In this document: one piece after another, positions 1-8,154 of the stretch
Layout of the letters: each line of letters begins with the position of its first letter
Position numbering within the stretch: position 1 is the stretch's first letter
Assembly: GCA_002840905.1 (NCBI GenBank)
Contig: PHDD01000015.1
Span: forward strand, 24,433-88,432
Direction: 5' to 3'
Source: Bacteroidetes bacterium HGW-Bacteroidetes-4
Lineage (GTDB): Bacteria; Bacteroidota; Bacteroidia; Bacteroidales; SZUA-534
DNA: 64,000 nt
The notes under the pieces: generated by a model
Seen by the model: the letters and a program-made list of their open reading frames with translations, nothing else
Told to the model about the DNA's origin: nothing
Database searches by the model: none
Made by a program: the position numbers and the translations under genes

Positions 1-890
1 GAGGACTGGGCGATTCCAAAACGCCCCTGGTGTTTTTAATTGTTGCCACCCTAATGAATATTGGACTCGATCTGTTGTTTATTCTGGTGCTCGATATGGG
101 GATTGCAGGTGCAGCCTGGGCTACCGTAATTTCGCAAACAGGGGCCTTCATTACCGGTGTAATTTATCTGAATAAAACCCACCCCATCATCCATTTCAAT
201 CTTAAAAACATGGAGTTTGACTGGGAGATTTTCCGACAAGGCGTACGGATTGGATTACCTTCGGGGTTGCAACAAACTTTTGTTGCTATGGGAATGATGG
301 CACTTATGGGCATTGTAAACAGCTTTGGAACCAATGTTATTGCTGCCTATAGTGTGGGTAGCCGTATCGACTCATTTGTTTCATTGCCTGCCATGGCATT
401 TTCAGCAGCTCTGGCTACATTTACCGGACAAAACCTGGGAGCCGGAAAAGATGAACGGCTTAAAAAGGGGCTCATCTCCACCCTGTTTATGGCCGGTGTA
501 TTTGGCATATTAATAACTGTCTTAATTATCACTTTCCGTACCCAACTGGTGGGTCTGTTTAACAGCGACCCCGACGTAATTCGCATTGGTTCAGAATACC
601 TGACCATTGTAAATATTTTTTACCTGGTATTTGTATTGATGTTTGTAATGTACGGTGCTTTGCGAGGTGCCGGAGCCACCTTAATACCTATGTTTATCAG
701 CGTATTATCCCTTTGGCTGATACGTGTTCCCTTAGCTGCCATTTTATCAAAAACCTACAACGAAACCGGTATATGGTGGGCTGTACCCATTGCCTGGACC
801 TTTGGATTAAGCGGAGCTTTTATTTATTATCTTTCGGGAAAATGGAAAGGTAAATCGGTTACCCGCCCAAAATTTATTGAGACAGAATAA
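1..890 (+). CDS. MATE family efflux transporter, C-terminal part
   Basis: The open frame runs in from the left edge (first full codon at base 3), so only about 295 C-terminal residues are present. It opens with GLGDSKTPL, the conserved stretch before the second half of MATE (multidrug and toxic compound extrusion) transporters, followed by NIGLDLLFIL, MGIAGAAWAT and GRIGLPSG-like motifs and about six hydrophobic helices. MATE proteins are inner-membrane antiporters that expel cationic drugs or metabolites using a Na+ or H+ gradient. The substrate cannot be told from sequence. A GTG at base 30 is internal, not the start. The next gene begins 21 bp downstream, so the two may be co-transcribed. 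Confidence 0.9.
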   Translation, partial: GLGDSKTPLVFLIVATLMNIGLDLLFILVLDMGIAGAAWATVISQTGAFITGVIYLNKTHPIIHFNLKNMEFDWEIFRQGVRIGLPSGLQQTFVAMGMMALMGIVNSFGTNVIAAYSVGSRIDSFVSLPAMAFSAALATFTGQNLGAGKDERLKKGLISTLFMAGVFGILITVLIITFRTQLVGLFNSDPDVIRIGSEYLTIVNIFYLVFVLMFVMYGALRGAGATLIPMFISVLSLWLIRVPLAAILSKTYNETGIWWAVPIAWTFGLSGAFIYYLSGKWKGKSVTRPKFIETE

Positions 891-911
891 TTAATTAACA
901 AGTTACCTACT

Positions 912-2111
912 ATGGAATCCATCCGCGAATTATACCGCATTGGTAAAGGGCCATCGAGCAGCCATACCATGGGGCCAAAAAATGCCGCCGAACAGTTTTT
1001 ACAACAAGTTCCCGATTCCGCAAACTATGTAGTTACCCTTTATGGCAGCCTGGCGGCTACCGGAAAAGGCCACCTTACCGGAGTTGCCATTGAAGAAACA
1101 TTTGCAAAAAAAAACATGGAGTTGGTGTGGGAACCGACCACCTTTTTACCCAAGCACCCCAATGCCTTAAAATTTGAGGCTTTTGATGATGAAAGTAAGC
1201 TCCTCTCCACATGGACTGCTTACTCCATTGGTGGAGGAGCCATTGTTGACGACACCAGTGAAAGGGCCAGCGAAAGCATTTATCCATTGACTACCATGAA
1301 AGAGATACTGACATGGTGTGAGAAAAATGGAAAACAATTGTGGGAATATGTGGAACTGTACGAAGGAAAAGACCTGTGGATTTTTTTGGATGAAATATGG
1401 AAACAGATGGTACAATCCATTAAAAATGGATTGAGCAAAGAAGGAACCCTGCCGGGAGAACTTCACCTGGCTCGTAAAGCCGCTGTAATAAAAACCAAAG
1501 CCAATAGTTTTAACTTACCGCAGAAACGACGATCATAACTTTTTTCGTATGCTCTGGCGGTTTCTGAAGAAAATGCCGGCGGAGGAATAATTGTAACCGC
1601 TCCCACCTGCGGAGCTTGTGGCGCCCTACCTGCTGTATTGTATTACCAAAAGGAGTTGAACAAACTAACCAACGAGCAAATTTTAAAAGCGCTGGCCACT
1701 GCCGGATTGATTGGGAACCTTGTAAAATTCAATGCCTCTATTTCGGGTGCTGAAGCCGGTTGCCAGGCTGAAATTGGAACAGCATGCGCTATGGCCTCAG
1801 GGGCTGCCACACAATTACTGGGCGGTTCCATTCATCAGATTGAATATGCCGCTGAAATGGGTATTGAGCACCATTTGGGGCTCACCTGCGACCCACTTTA
1901 CGGATTGGTACAGATTCCCTGTATTGAACGCAATGCTTTTGCAGCTTCGCGTTCACTTAACCATGCTGCCTATGCCTTGGTATCGGATGGCCGGCATATT
2001 ATTTCGTTCGACAAAGTGGTTAAAACCCTAAAACAAACCGGTTACGATTTACCCTCGCTATATAAAGAAACCTCGTTGGGAGGCCTGGCTATTTTCGGGA
2101 AAGAGGATTAG
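912..2111 (+). pseudogene. sdaA: L-serine ammonia-lyase (single-chain, iron-sulfur type) interrupted by one in-frame stop
   Basis: The two halves lie in the same frame and together encode about 398 residues, the usual length of a one-chain SdaA that deaminates L-serine to pyruvate. The N-terminal half has the GPSSSHTMGP motif (residues 13-22). The C-terminal half has PTCGACG and three cysteines at codons 284, 326 and 337, whose spacing (42 and 11) matches the known [4Fe-4S] ligands of this family. A single TAA at 1536-1538 (codon 209) separates them, just before [14 protein letters not shown]. No ATG or GTG start lies close after the stop, and the split point is not the alpha/beta boundary of two-subunit serine dehydratases. 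The truncated product would lack every cluster ligand. A sequencing error or a recent nonsense mutation are both possible, because the rest is intact. Confidence 0.85.
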
Positions 2112-2254
2112 CTTAAATGGAACTGTTCTATTGGCTACAACAAAGAAATATTATCACCAACCTTTACTTTGTCTCATGATAACACAGAAGGGAAAACCTA
2201 CCTGAGGCAGGAGAATAAAACTTTACCCGCGGAAGGTTTTCCAATTAATAAGAA

Positions 2255-2749
2255 TTATTGTCTGAAAGCTGAAGCCTGTTGCACGTTAATTGCTTTGGCC
2301 AGTTGTTTGGCCTGCTCGTGCGAAATTTCGCCGGTAAAACACATTATTATCAGCTCATCGGGCTCCACAACGGTCATTATAAGTTCTTCCACAAACTTGC
2401 CGTTATCGTTAACCAGAAAAGTTATTTCGGTGTCTCCGTCGTTTATTACCATAAGCTCCTTATACAAATCTTCAGGCAAGCTTTGGTTCAGATCGAGCAG
2501 GGTATTATTGGTTACCTGGTCGATAATCAGAAAACTCAAATCGTCGAGATCCTTTAAAAATTCCTTTACTTCCTTGTTTTCAACTTTATCGATAAAAAAG
2601 GAAGCAACTCCGGCGGGAACTTTAAAACTAATTGTTTTATCTGCTTTCCGGTACTCCCGGTAAAAATCTTTGTATTCTTTAGCTGAAAGCCCGGCTGTAC
2701 TTAATAACGAAAGCAGGAGGGCTAAAACCAGTGTGCCAATTGTTTTCAT
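2255..2749 (-). CDS. DUF4252 domain protein, exported
   Basis: This 164-aa protein starts with a cleavable-looking signal peptide (hydrophobic residues 6-22, ending in SA). The rest matches the DUF4252 pattern: a conserved KVPAG stretch, LDDLSFLIID, and a C-terminal FTGEISHEQAKQLAKAIN helix. DUF4252 proteins are small periplasmic or surface proteins of Bacteroidota with no known biochemical role, commonly encoded beside an ECF sigma/anti-sigma pair. It is the last gene of a four-gene unit (sigma, anti-sigma, DUF4252, DUF4252) and a paralogue of the gene upstream. It is separated from that gene by a 78-bp gap containing a strong hairpin. Confidence 0.85.
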   Translation of the reverse strand: MKTIGTLVLALLLSLLSTAGLSAKEYKDFYREYRKADKTISFKVPAGVASFFIDKVENKEVKEFLKDLDDLSFLIIDQVTNNTLLDLNQSLPEDLYKELMVINDGDTEITFLVNDNGKFVEELIMTVVEPDELIIMCFTGEISHEQAKQLAKAINVQQASAFRQ

Positions 2750-2779
2750 AATAGTAGTTTTAAGGTTAAAAAGTTAATT

Positions 2780-2806
2780 ACCGGAACCTGACTTTCAGGC
2801 TCCGGT
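2780..2806. other. Intercistronic stem-loop between the two DUF4252 genes
   Basis: Twelve positions on each side (2780-2791 and 2795-2806, starting ACCGGA and ending TCCGGT) pair with a single A/C mismatch around a 3-nt loop. On the minus strand, the direction of the operon, no T-run follows. It is therefore more likely an mRNA stability or processing stem than a full terminator. On the plus strand a T5 follows directly. Confidence 0.5.
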
Positions 2807-2827
2807 TTTTGGTTTTAAGGGTCAGTG

Positions 2828-3355
2828 CTATTTATTCTTTTCTTCTTCAACTTTTTCAAGATGCTCAAAGCCTTTAACATTCATGGTTTTTGACATTTTT
2901 GCAATCTGATTCAGGTTGATGTCGCCTTCGAAGAAAAGCAATACGGGTTCGTTGGGATCTTTAACAATCATCACAAATTCAACTATTTTCCCGTTCGATT
3001 CGCGAACTTTAAAAACAATCTCTTCGGTTCCCTCTTTAACAATCATAAAGTCGTTATACAGGTTAGTCGGCAGAGCTTTCTGAATCTCATTGTAAAAGGA
3101 CTGGTGCATTTCGTTGCCCAATTGTTTGCTTACCGTCAGAATCTTAATTCCTTTGATACTTTTAGTCAGGTTCTTCAAATCGGGATCCGATTTATCGGAA
3201 ATTTTGGCAAACAAATCGAACATGTAGCTGGTGATGTAAACCGAAGTGTAGCCTTCTTTGCCCGAATATTTTTCGAACAGGGTGTTTAACTGTGATTCCT
3301 GGGCCATGCTTAGCATGGGTAAAAGTGCTAACAGGATTACGATTAATTTTTTCAT
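2828..3355 (-). CDS. DUF4252 domain protein, exported
   Basis: This 175-aa protein has an N-terminal signal peptide ending in SMAQ (about residue 19), then a DUF4252-type body with IKGIKILTVS, LYNDFMIVKEG and a C-terminal GDINLNQIAKMSKTMN helix. It aligns along its whole length with the downstream 164-aa protein, so the two are tandem paralogues. The function is unknown. Its position behind an ECF sigma/anti-sigma pair suggests it is part of that regulon. The C-terminal tail is rich in Glu and Lys. Confidence 0.85.
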   Translation of the reverse strand: MKKLIVILLALLPMLSMAQESQLNTLFEKYSGKEGYTSVYITSYMFDLFAKISDKSDPDLKNLTKSIKGIKILTVSKQLGNEMHQSFYNEIQKALPTNLYNDFMIVKEGTEEIVFKVRESNGKIVEFVMIVKDPNEPVLLFFEGDINLNQIAKMSKTMNVKGFEHLEKVEEEKNK

Positions 3356-3372
3356 TTTACTTGATTTTTAAA

Positions 3373-3390
3373 GCCTGCCCAACGGCAGGC
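3373..3390. other. Intercistronic stem-loop before the first DUF4252 gene
   Basis: A perfect 7-bp stem (GCCTGCC, loop CAAC, GGCAGGC) lies in the 46-bp gap between the anti-sigma gene and the first DUF4252 gene. On the minus strand it is followed only by a short mixed T/A run, so it could act as a weak attenuator or as an mRNA-stabilising element. Confidence 0.45.
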
Positions 3391-3401
3391 GGGGTTAATA
3401 A

Positions 3402-3884
3402 CTATTTTCTTACAATTAATAAATCGGCCGGTTTGTTTAATTTTTCCATGTAATTTAAACCTGAGGTACCTTTGTTTAAATTCGATGAAAGAGTATTCAT
3501 GGCCTGTTTTGAATAGGCAATTGCTTCTTGTTTGTCGGTTATGGGCTTGCCGTTAACATATGCATACACAATTTGATCCTGTGGATTGCTAAGCATAAAA
3601 AGCATGGCAAAAGCAATGAGCGAGGCGGCTACGGCGGTGGTCAAACCAAAGTAAACTTTGCGTACTTTATGGGATTTATGCTGCTCAATCAGCTTATCAA
3701 AATCGATGTTTACGGTTTCCTTTGCTTCGTCATCGTAAAGCGAAAACATGGACTGGGCTTCCAGCAGTTCGGCATCGCTTCCCACATATAATTTCAGTAA
3801 GTTGCGCAGTTGCCTGTCTTCCTGTTTCGAGGTTTGCCCCTCGTAATATTTCTCCAGTAATTGTTTCATATCAGACCGTTCCAT
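3402..3884 (-). CDS. Probable anti-sigma factor, single-pass membrane protein
   Basis: This 160-aa protein begins with a short charged domain (about residues 1-75, with EKYYEGQTSKQEDRQLRNLL, typical of Bacteroidota anti-sigma N-termini). One transmembrane helix follows (about 78-98, VYFGLTTAVAASLIAFAM) and then a short extracytoplasmic tail. The gene overlaps the end of the ECF sigma gene by 14 bp, the usual arrangement of a sigma factor and its membrane inhibitor. The prediction is that it holds the sigma factor at the membrane. No zinc-binding HxxxCxxC motif is visible. The assignment rests on architecture and position, not on a strong family match. Confidence 0.7.
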   Translation of the reverse strand: MERSDMKQLLEKYYEGQTSKQEDRQLRNLLKLYVGSDAELLEAQSMFSLYDDEAKETVNIDFDKLIEQHKSHKVRKVYFGLTTAVAASLIAFAMLFMLSNPQDQIVYAYVNGKPITDKQEAIAYSKQAMNTLSSNLNKGTSGLNYMEKLNKPADLLIVRK

Positions 3885-4380
3885 AACTCATAATATTTTT
3901 TATTTCTTCTCTAACTTTTTTTCTTGCTCTTGATAAATTAACCCGGATGGTTTCAATACTCATAGCAACCAACGGAGCAATTTCTTCAAAATCATAATCT
4001 TCAACATCGCGCAAATGAATAATGGTTTTCTGCGGCTCGGGCAATTGATTAATAATTTGTTTAATCTGCAAGCTCAAATCCTTTGTTTCCAAATCGTAGG
4101 CGCCAATTACCGTGTCTTTATGGTATTTAATGTCGTTGCTTTTGTTAAACCGGGTATTTTTACGCCGGGCTTTGTCCAGACTCATGTTTTTAACCGTAGT
4201 CATGGCAAGCGCTTCCAGATTATTGTAATGAGGTAGTTCATCGCGCATATTCCAGAATTTTAAAAGAACATCCTGCACCACATCCTGTGCTTCGGTTTCA
4301 TCGTTAAGGATTCGCTTAGAAAAACGGTAAAGTTTATCTTTCAGAACAAATACCTTTACTTTAAATTCTTCGCTATCCAT
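3871..4380 (-). CDS. ECF-type RNA polymerase sigma factor
   Basis: From the ATG at 4380 the product is 169 aa. It has a sigma-2 region (about residues 8-70, with EAQDVVQDVLLKFW) and a sigma-4 helix-turn-helix (about 108-160, with LPEPQKTIIHLRDVEDYDFEEIA and LSRARKKVREE, shown in parts). There is no sigma-1 or sigma-3, as expected for extracytoplasmic-function sigma factors that direct RNA polymerase to stress or surface-response promoters. The frame is open further upstream to 4446, but the added 22 residues are unlike the family, so the internal ATG is preferred. It heads the operon with the anti-sigma gene and two DUF4252 genes. Confidence 0.9.
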   Translation of the reverse strand: MDSEEFKVKVFVLKDKLYRFSKRILNDETEAQDVVQDVLLKFWNMRDELPHYNNLEALAMTTVKNMSLDKARRKNTRFNKSNDIKYHKDTVIGAYDLETKDLSLQIKQIINQLPEPQKTIIHLRDVEDYDFEEIAPLVAMSIETIRVNLSRARKKVREEIKNIMSYGTV

Positions 4381-4640
4381 TTTTTGTATCGTTATTTTTG
4401 TTTTACAAGCCGAAGACGCAACAATCTTAATTTTATAACACCCCAATCTTAAAAAAATGGTTTTTTTCTTTTTATTGTATTGACAACTTATTCTATTCCA
4501 TTGTATTTGTGATTTTTATAGGATTATTGTAAAAGTTAATTTCGAATAGTAAAAAACTAAAAATACGTAATTCCCAACATTTGCAAACCAAATTCAAATT
4601 CAAAAAAGACGATGTTCTTTAATTTGAACAGAATTTCCCT

Positions 4641-4648
4641 TAATTTTG
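4641..4648 (+). promoter_or_regulatory. Candidate -7 promoter element of the lipoprotein gene
   Basis: TAATTTTG matches the Bacteroidota consensus TAnnTTTG exactly and sits directly before the ATG at 4649. A transcript starting about 7 bases downstream would not contain that ATG, which favours the ATG at 4667. No good -33 TTTG is seen at the right distance. Confidence 0.45.
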
Positions 4649-4666
4649 ATGCAGAAAATAAAAGTG

Positions 4667-5224
4667 ATGCAGAATCTGATTTATATAATACTTTTGCTAT
4701 GGTTGGGAACAGCATGTCAAAATAACCCTCAAAAGGTTAATAACAAGCCACATGCCTATGAATTGACACAAAACATAAAAGCATGTAAAATTTACAGTTC
4801 CGATTTTGCCATTCTTAATCCCAACGAAAGAGGAAGCCTGATTCAGGAATTCCGTTTCAGTAATAAAGGTTATGTAAATGAACTGATTCGCTACGATATG
4901 AATGGTGAAATCCTGGCCCGGTTCGACATCACAGGCGAAAACACACCTTTTCCCTTACCCGGAGCAAAGGAATATATGGATACCGTACTTACGGTGATAG
5001 AATTCGATAAACTGGGAGCCATAAAGCATAAAGAAATCCGCAGCTACAATGCTGATGGATTTTTAATTGAAGTAAATATAAGGGATGCCGATAATAGCCT
5101 TATCAACAAAAACACCTATGAATACCATCCCAACGGTCTAATTCATAAAGATATTTATTGGGATACAGAACTGGATAAGCCCAAACAAATTATCTGGTAC
5201 GAATATGAATTTATTACGAACTAA
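4667..5224 (+). CDS. Hypothetical lipoprotein with repeat-like body
   Basis: Starting at 4667 the product is 185 aa with a compact lipoprotein signal (hydrophobic IYIILLLWLG, then the lipobox GTAC). It should be anchored in a membrane facing the periplasm or the outside. The body has repeating short strands with aromatic and Gly/Asn turns (SNKGYVNELIRYD, NADGFLIEVNI, HPNGLIHKDIYWD), reminiscent of MORN or YwqK-like beta repeats. No specific family is recognised. Upstream ATG (4649) and TTG (4646) codons are alternative starts but fall at or before the likely transcription start. Its 3' end overlaps the convergent FeoB-associated gene by 11 bp. Confidence 0.7.
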   Translation: MQNLIYIILLLWLGTACQNNPQKVNNKPHAYELTQNIKACKIYSSDFAILNPNERGSLIQEFRFSNKGYVNELIRYDMNGEILARFDITGENTPFPLPGAKEYMDTVLTVIEFDKLGAIKHKEIRSYNADGFLIEVNIRDADNSLINKNTYEYHPNGLIHKDIYWDTELDKPKQIIWYEYEFITN

Positions 5225-5399
5225 TTTTATGAGTATCGACCAACGATTTCAATTCACATTTTGAGGTACAACCGGAACAACCATCAGCGCACGAGCGTTG
5301 ATTACGTGCGAATAATTTCTGTACCAGTTTTTTTCCGGCAATAAAAAATGCCACTCCCAGAATTATAAAAGTTATTATATTAAATACAAGTGTTTCCAT
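5214..5399 (-). CDS. FeoB-associated Cys-rich membrane protein
   Basis: This 61-aa protein has one N-terminal transmembrane helix (about residues 5-22), a basic stretch, then a cysteine cluster CADGCSGCTSKC (about residues 37-48). Small proteins of this build directly downstream of feoB are known as FeoB-associated Cys-rich membrane proteins and are thought to help ferrous iron transport, perhaps in the role FeoC plays elsewhere. It lies 53 bp after feoB on the same strand. The exact function is unproven. Confidence 0.85.
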   Translation of the reverse strand: METLVFNIITFIILGVAFFIAGKKLVQKLFARNQRSCADGCSGCTSKCELKSLVDTHKISS

Positions 5400-5452
5400 T
5401 GTTATTCTCCTTTATTGTTTACTAAAACAATTGATTTAATTAATGGTTCGGA

Positions 5453-7942
5453 TTATACAAAAAACCGGCTCCCTACCTGGTAAACAACATACGAAAGTAT
5501 CCAGGCAATTCCGGTGGTGTAGGTCACCATAAACAATGCCCAGCGCCAGCGGCCCGATTCTTTGGCAATAGCACTGATTACCCCTACGCAAGGTGAATAA
5601 ATTAGCACAAATATCAGAAATGCCAGTGCAATTACCGGAGTCAAAGCAGCCTGACCGGCTTTTGGGCCGGTTTCGTATTTCAGGTTGCGCAAACTCTCCA
5701 CCATTTTTTGCGCATCTTCGCTTTCGCCGTTATTGGTTTGCAATAAAACACCCAAAGTGCTCACCACAACCTCTTTAGCTGCCGTTCCGCTTAAAAGGGC
5801 AATTCCCATACGCCATTCAAAACCCAGCGGACGAATGGCCGGTTCAATAAAATGTCCGATGCGGCCCAGCCAGCTTTTTTCGAGTTGCTCGCTTGCCATC
5901 TGGTTTTGAATTTGAACCTTTTGAAATTGCAATGCTGCTATCTCAGTTTCGTCCAATGGAACATGCAATTGGGTTTCAATAAACTCCAATTGCTGGGCGT
6001 AATCTTTACTGTAAATTACTTCGCGGGGGAAATAGCCCAAAGCCCATATTATAATAACCGCAATCAGAATTACCCCGCCAACTTTCTGTACGTATTGCGC
6101 CGATTTGTCCCACATGTGTTTTACTGTCGATTTTAACGATGGAATTCGGTAAGGTGGCAACTCCATTACAAAAGGTGCTTCTTTGGTTTTAAACAAAGTT
6201 TTATTGAACAGGTGCGCCGTACCCACAGCCAACAGAATCCCGGTAAGGTAAAGACTGATTAAAACCAGGGTTGGATTCTCAGGAAAAAACGCTCCGATAA
6301 AGAGAATATAAACCGGCAATCGTGCACTACACGACATAAAGGGTGTTATAAGCATGGTTAGCAAACGGTCGGTGCGGTTCCGGATAGTTCGGGTTGCCAT
6401 TATGGCAGGCACATTACACCCAAATCCCATAATTAAAGGAATGAAAGAGCGGCCATGCAAACCAATTTTATGCATTACCTTGTCCATCATAAACGCTGCA
6501 CGGGCCATATAGCCGGTATCTTCCATAAAGGAAATAAACAAAAATAGAATAATGATATTGGGTAGAAATACCAGTACACTGCCCACTCCACTAATTATTC
6601 CATCGGTAAGCAAATCGTTAAACATTCCCTGGGGCAGCGTTTCTTTTAAAAGACCATTTAAATAGCTGAAGCCCATATCAATCCAGTCCATTGGATAGCT
6701 ACCCAGCGTAAAGGTACTATAGAACATTATGAACATGAAAAATAAAAACAAAGGAACTCCCAATATATGATTGGTTAGTATCTTATCGATGGCGTTGGTA
6801 TAATGCCAACGTTTTGATTCTCCTTGCTTCAGTGTTTCTTTTAAAGCCCCACTGATAAAACCGTATTTGGCATCGGTAATAATGGCTTCAGTGTTTTCGC
6901 TAAACAAACTTTCAATTCGCGATACTTCTTTGTAAGTGGTTTTTAACACTTCTTTATTATCACTGTGCCTTGAAACAAAGCGAATCGCATGTCCATCCTG
7001 TTCAAGCAGTTTAACCGACAAGAATCTTGGCGACATGGCTGATATCAAATGCTTATCGTCCTTAATGTGCTGACGGATTTCTTTAATCGATTGCTCCACT
7101 TCTTTTCCATAATTAATATGGATGTGCCTTACATTGGGGTCGCGGTTTTCATAAACATCAATTATTTTATGGAACAATTCATTAATCCCCTGGCCTTTTG
7201 TAGCTACTGTTGGAATAATAGGAATACCGAGCAATTTGCTGAGCTTTTTAATATCGAGCAAGGTTCCTGAATTCTCCAAATCGTCGTACATGTTTAACGC
7301 AATAACTACTTTAATGTCCATGTCGATGAGCTGTGTGGTAAGGTAAAGATTCCGCTCCAGGTTCGATGCATCGACCACATTAACCACAATATCGGGGTTG
7401 TTGTGAAAAATATGCTTGCGAACGTAAAGCTCCTCCGGTGTGTAGGCGGTAAGTGAATAAGTTCCGGGCAAATCAAACAACTCAAAATGGTAGCCTTGAA
7501 ACGTATATTTATTTTGTTTGGCTTCGACAGTTACGCCGCTGTAATTTCCCACATGTTCTTTTGCACCAGAAACATAATTAAAAAGCGATGTTTTTCCGCA
7601 ATTCGGATTCCCCACAAAAGCCACGCTAATCTTTTTACTGTGTTGGTTAACCGAAGTCTTTATTTTTTCGAGATCGATAATTCCTTCGTATTGTATTTCG
7701 GGCAACGAAGCGGCAATACTGGGAGTAATAACCTCAATTAAATGAGCCTCCGACGGACGCAGCGACACGTGATAACCCATTACATTGTACTCGACAGGTC
7801 CCCGAAAAGGAGTTTTTTTTATCACCTCAACCAATTGTCCTTTCACAAAGCCCATCTCCATAATGCGCTTGCGGAATGAACCATAGCCTTTTACTTTAAC
7901 AATTACGGCTTTTTCGCCGGCATTTATATCTGAAAGATTCAT
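5453..7942 (-). CDS. feoB: Ferrous iron transporter, FeoA-FeoB fusion
   Basis: The product is 829 aa from the ATG at 7942; the open frame reaches back to a TTG at 7957 that is not needed. Residues 1-72 form a FeoA-like SH3 domain (KRIMEMGFVKGQ, RPSEAHLIEV). Next comes the cytosolic G domain with P-loop GNPNCGKTS (111-119), DLPG (about 157-160) and NMYD. The C-terminal half is the Gate/Nucleoside-recognition membrane domain with about eight to ten helices, including PFMSCSARLPVY and the GCNVPAIMATRT motif. FeoB takes up Fe2+ across the inner membrane under low-oxygen conditions. The FeoA fusion is common in Bacteroidota. The Cys-rich helper gene follows. Confidence 0.95.
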   Translation of the reverse strand: MNLSDINAGEKAVIVKVKGYGSFRKRIMEMGFVKGQLVEVIKKTPFRGPVEYNVMGYHVSLRPSEAHLIEVITPSIAASLPEIQYEGIIDLEKIKTSVNQHSKKISVAFVGNPNCGKTSLFNYVSGAKEHVGNYSGVTVEAKQNKYTFQGYHFELFDLPGTYSLTAYTPEELYVRKHIFHNNPDIVVNVVDASNLERNLYLTTQLIDMDIKVVIALNMYDDLENSGTLLDIKKLSKLLGIPIIPTVATKGQGINELFHKIIDVYENRDPNVRHIHINYGKEVEQSIKEIRQHIKDDKHLISAMSPRFLSVKLLEQDGHAIRFVSRHSDNKEVLKTTYKEVSRIESLFSENTEAIITDAKYGFISGALKETLKQGESKRWHYTNAIDKILTNHILGVPLFLFFMFIMFYSTFTLGSYPMDWIDMGFSYLNGLLKETLPQGMFNDLLTDGIISGVGSVLVFLPNIIILFLFISFMEDTGYMARAAFMMDKVMHKIGLHGRSFIPLIMGFGCNVPAIMATRTIRNRTDRLLTMLITPFMSCSARLPVYILFIGAFFPENPTLVLISLYLTGILLAVGTAHLFNKTLFKTKEAPFVMELPPYRIPSLKSTVKHMWDKSAQYVQKVGGVILIAVIIIWALGYFPREVIYSKDYAQQLEFIETQLHVPLDETEIAALQFQKVQIQNQMASEQLEKSWLGRIGHFIEPAIRPLGFEWRMGIALLSGTAAKEVVVSTLGVLLQTNNGESEDAQKMVESLRNLKYETGPKAGQAALTPVIALAFLIFVLIYSPCVGVISAIAKESGRWRWALFMVTYTTGIAWILSYVVYQVGSRFFV

Positions 7943-7958
7943 AATTAACTGCTTCAAA

Positions 7959-7990
7959 TGCCGGATTTATTTCTTTGAAATCCCCCGGCA
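7959..7990 (-). other. Stem-loop filling most of the feoB 5' leader
   Basis: The ends TGCCGG (7959-7964) and CCGGCA (7985-7990) are complementary. Inside them ATTTC and GAAAT form a second short helix. It lies between the predicted transcription start (about 7995) and the ATG at 7942, so it could affect translation or stability of the feoAB mRNA. Confidence 0.4.
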
Positions 7991-8001
7991 TATTAACGCT
8001 G

Positions 8002-8009
8002 CAAAAATA
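8002..8009 (-). promoter_or_regulatory. Candidate -7 element of the feoAB promoter
   Basis: Read on the minus strand the bases are TATTTTTG, a perfect TAnnTTTG. A clear -33 TTTG is missing at 19-21 bp. The predicted start near 7995 gives a leader of about 50 nt before the ATG at 7942. Confidence 0.45.
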
Positions 8010-8038
8010 GTGTTTTTTATTTATTTAGAATGATTTAA

Positions 8039-8053
8039 AATAAGATTCTTATT
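8039..8053. promoter_or_regulatory. Perfect 7-1-7 palindrome, candidate Fur/DtxR-family iron operator
   Basis: AATAAGA-T-TCTTATT is a perfect 15-bp palindrome with the 7-1-7 symmetry of Fur boxes. It lies in the 212-bp gap between feoAB and the divergent gene at 8155. The bases differ from the enterobacterial Fur consensus, and the site sits about 45-58 bp upstream of the predicted feo start. Iron-dependent control is therefore an inference from symmetry and location only. Confidence 0.4.
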
Positions 8054-8154
8054 ATGACAGATCGCAGCTTTTAAGCAATTATTTTGGCAGTATTTTTGTT
8101 TTATAAAGCACTTTGCTTGTTTAGTTTTGTTACCTTACAGAAATCTTTGAAACC

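Noticed and set aside
912..2111. Two-subunit (alpha/beta) serine dehydratase as an explanation for the split
   Set aside because: The halves are in one frame with a single stop, the split is not at the known subunit boundary, and the second half has no proper start codon.
2169..2663. A 164-codon plus-strand frame opposite the DUF4252 gene
   Set aside because: The product is a Ser-rich antisense translation, while the minus-strand frame has a signal peptide and a family match.
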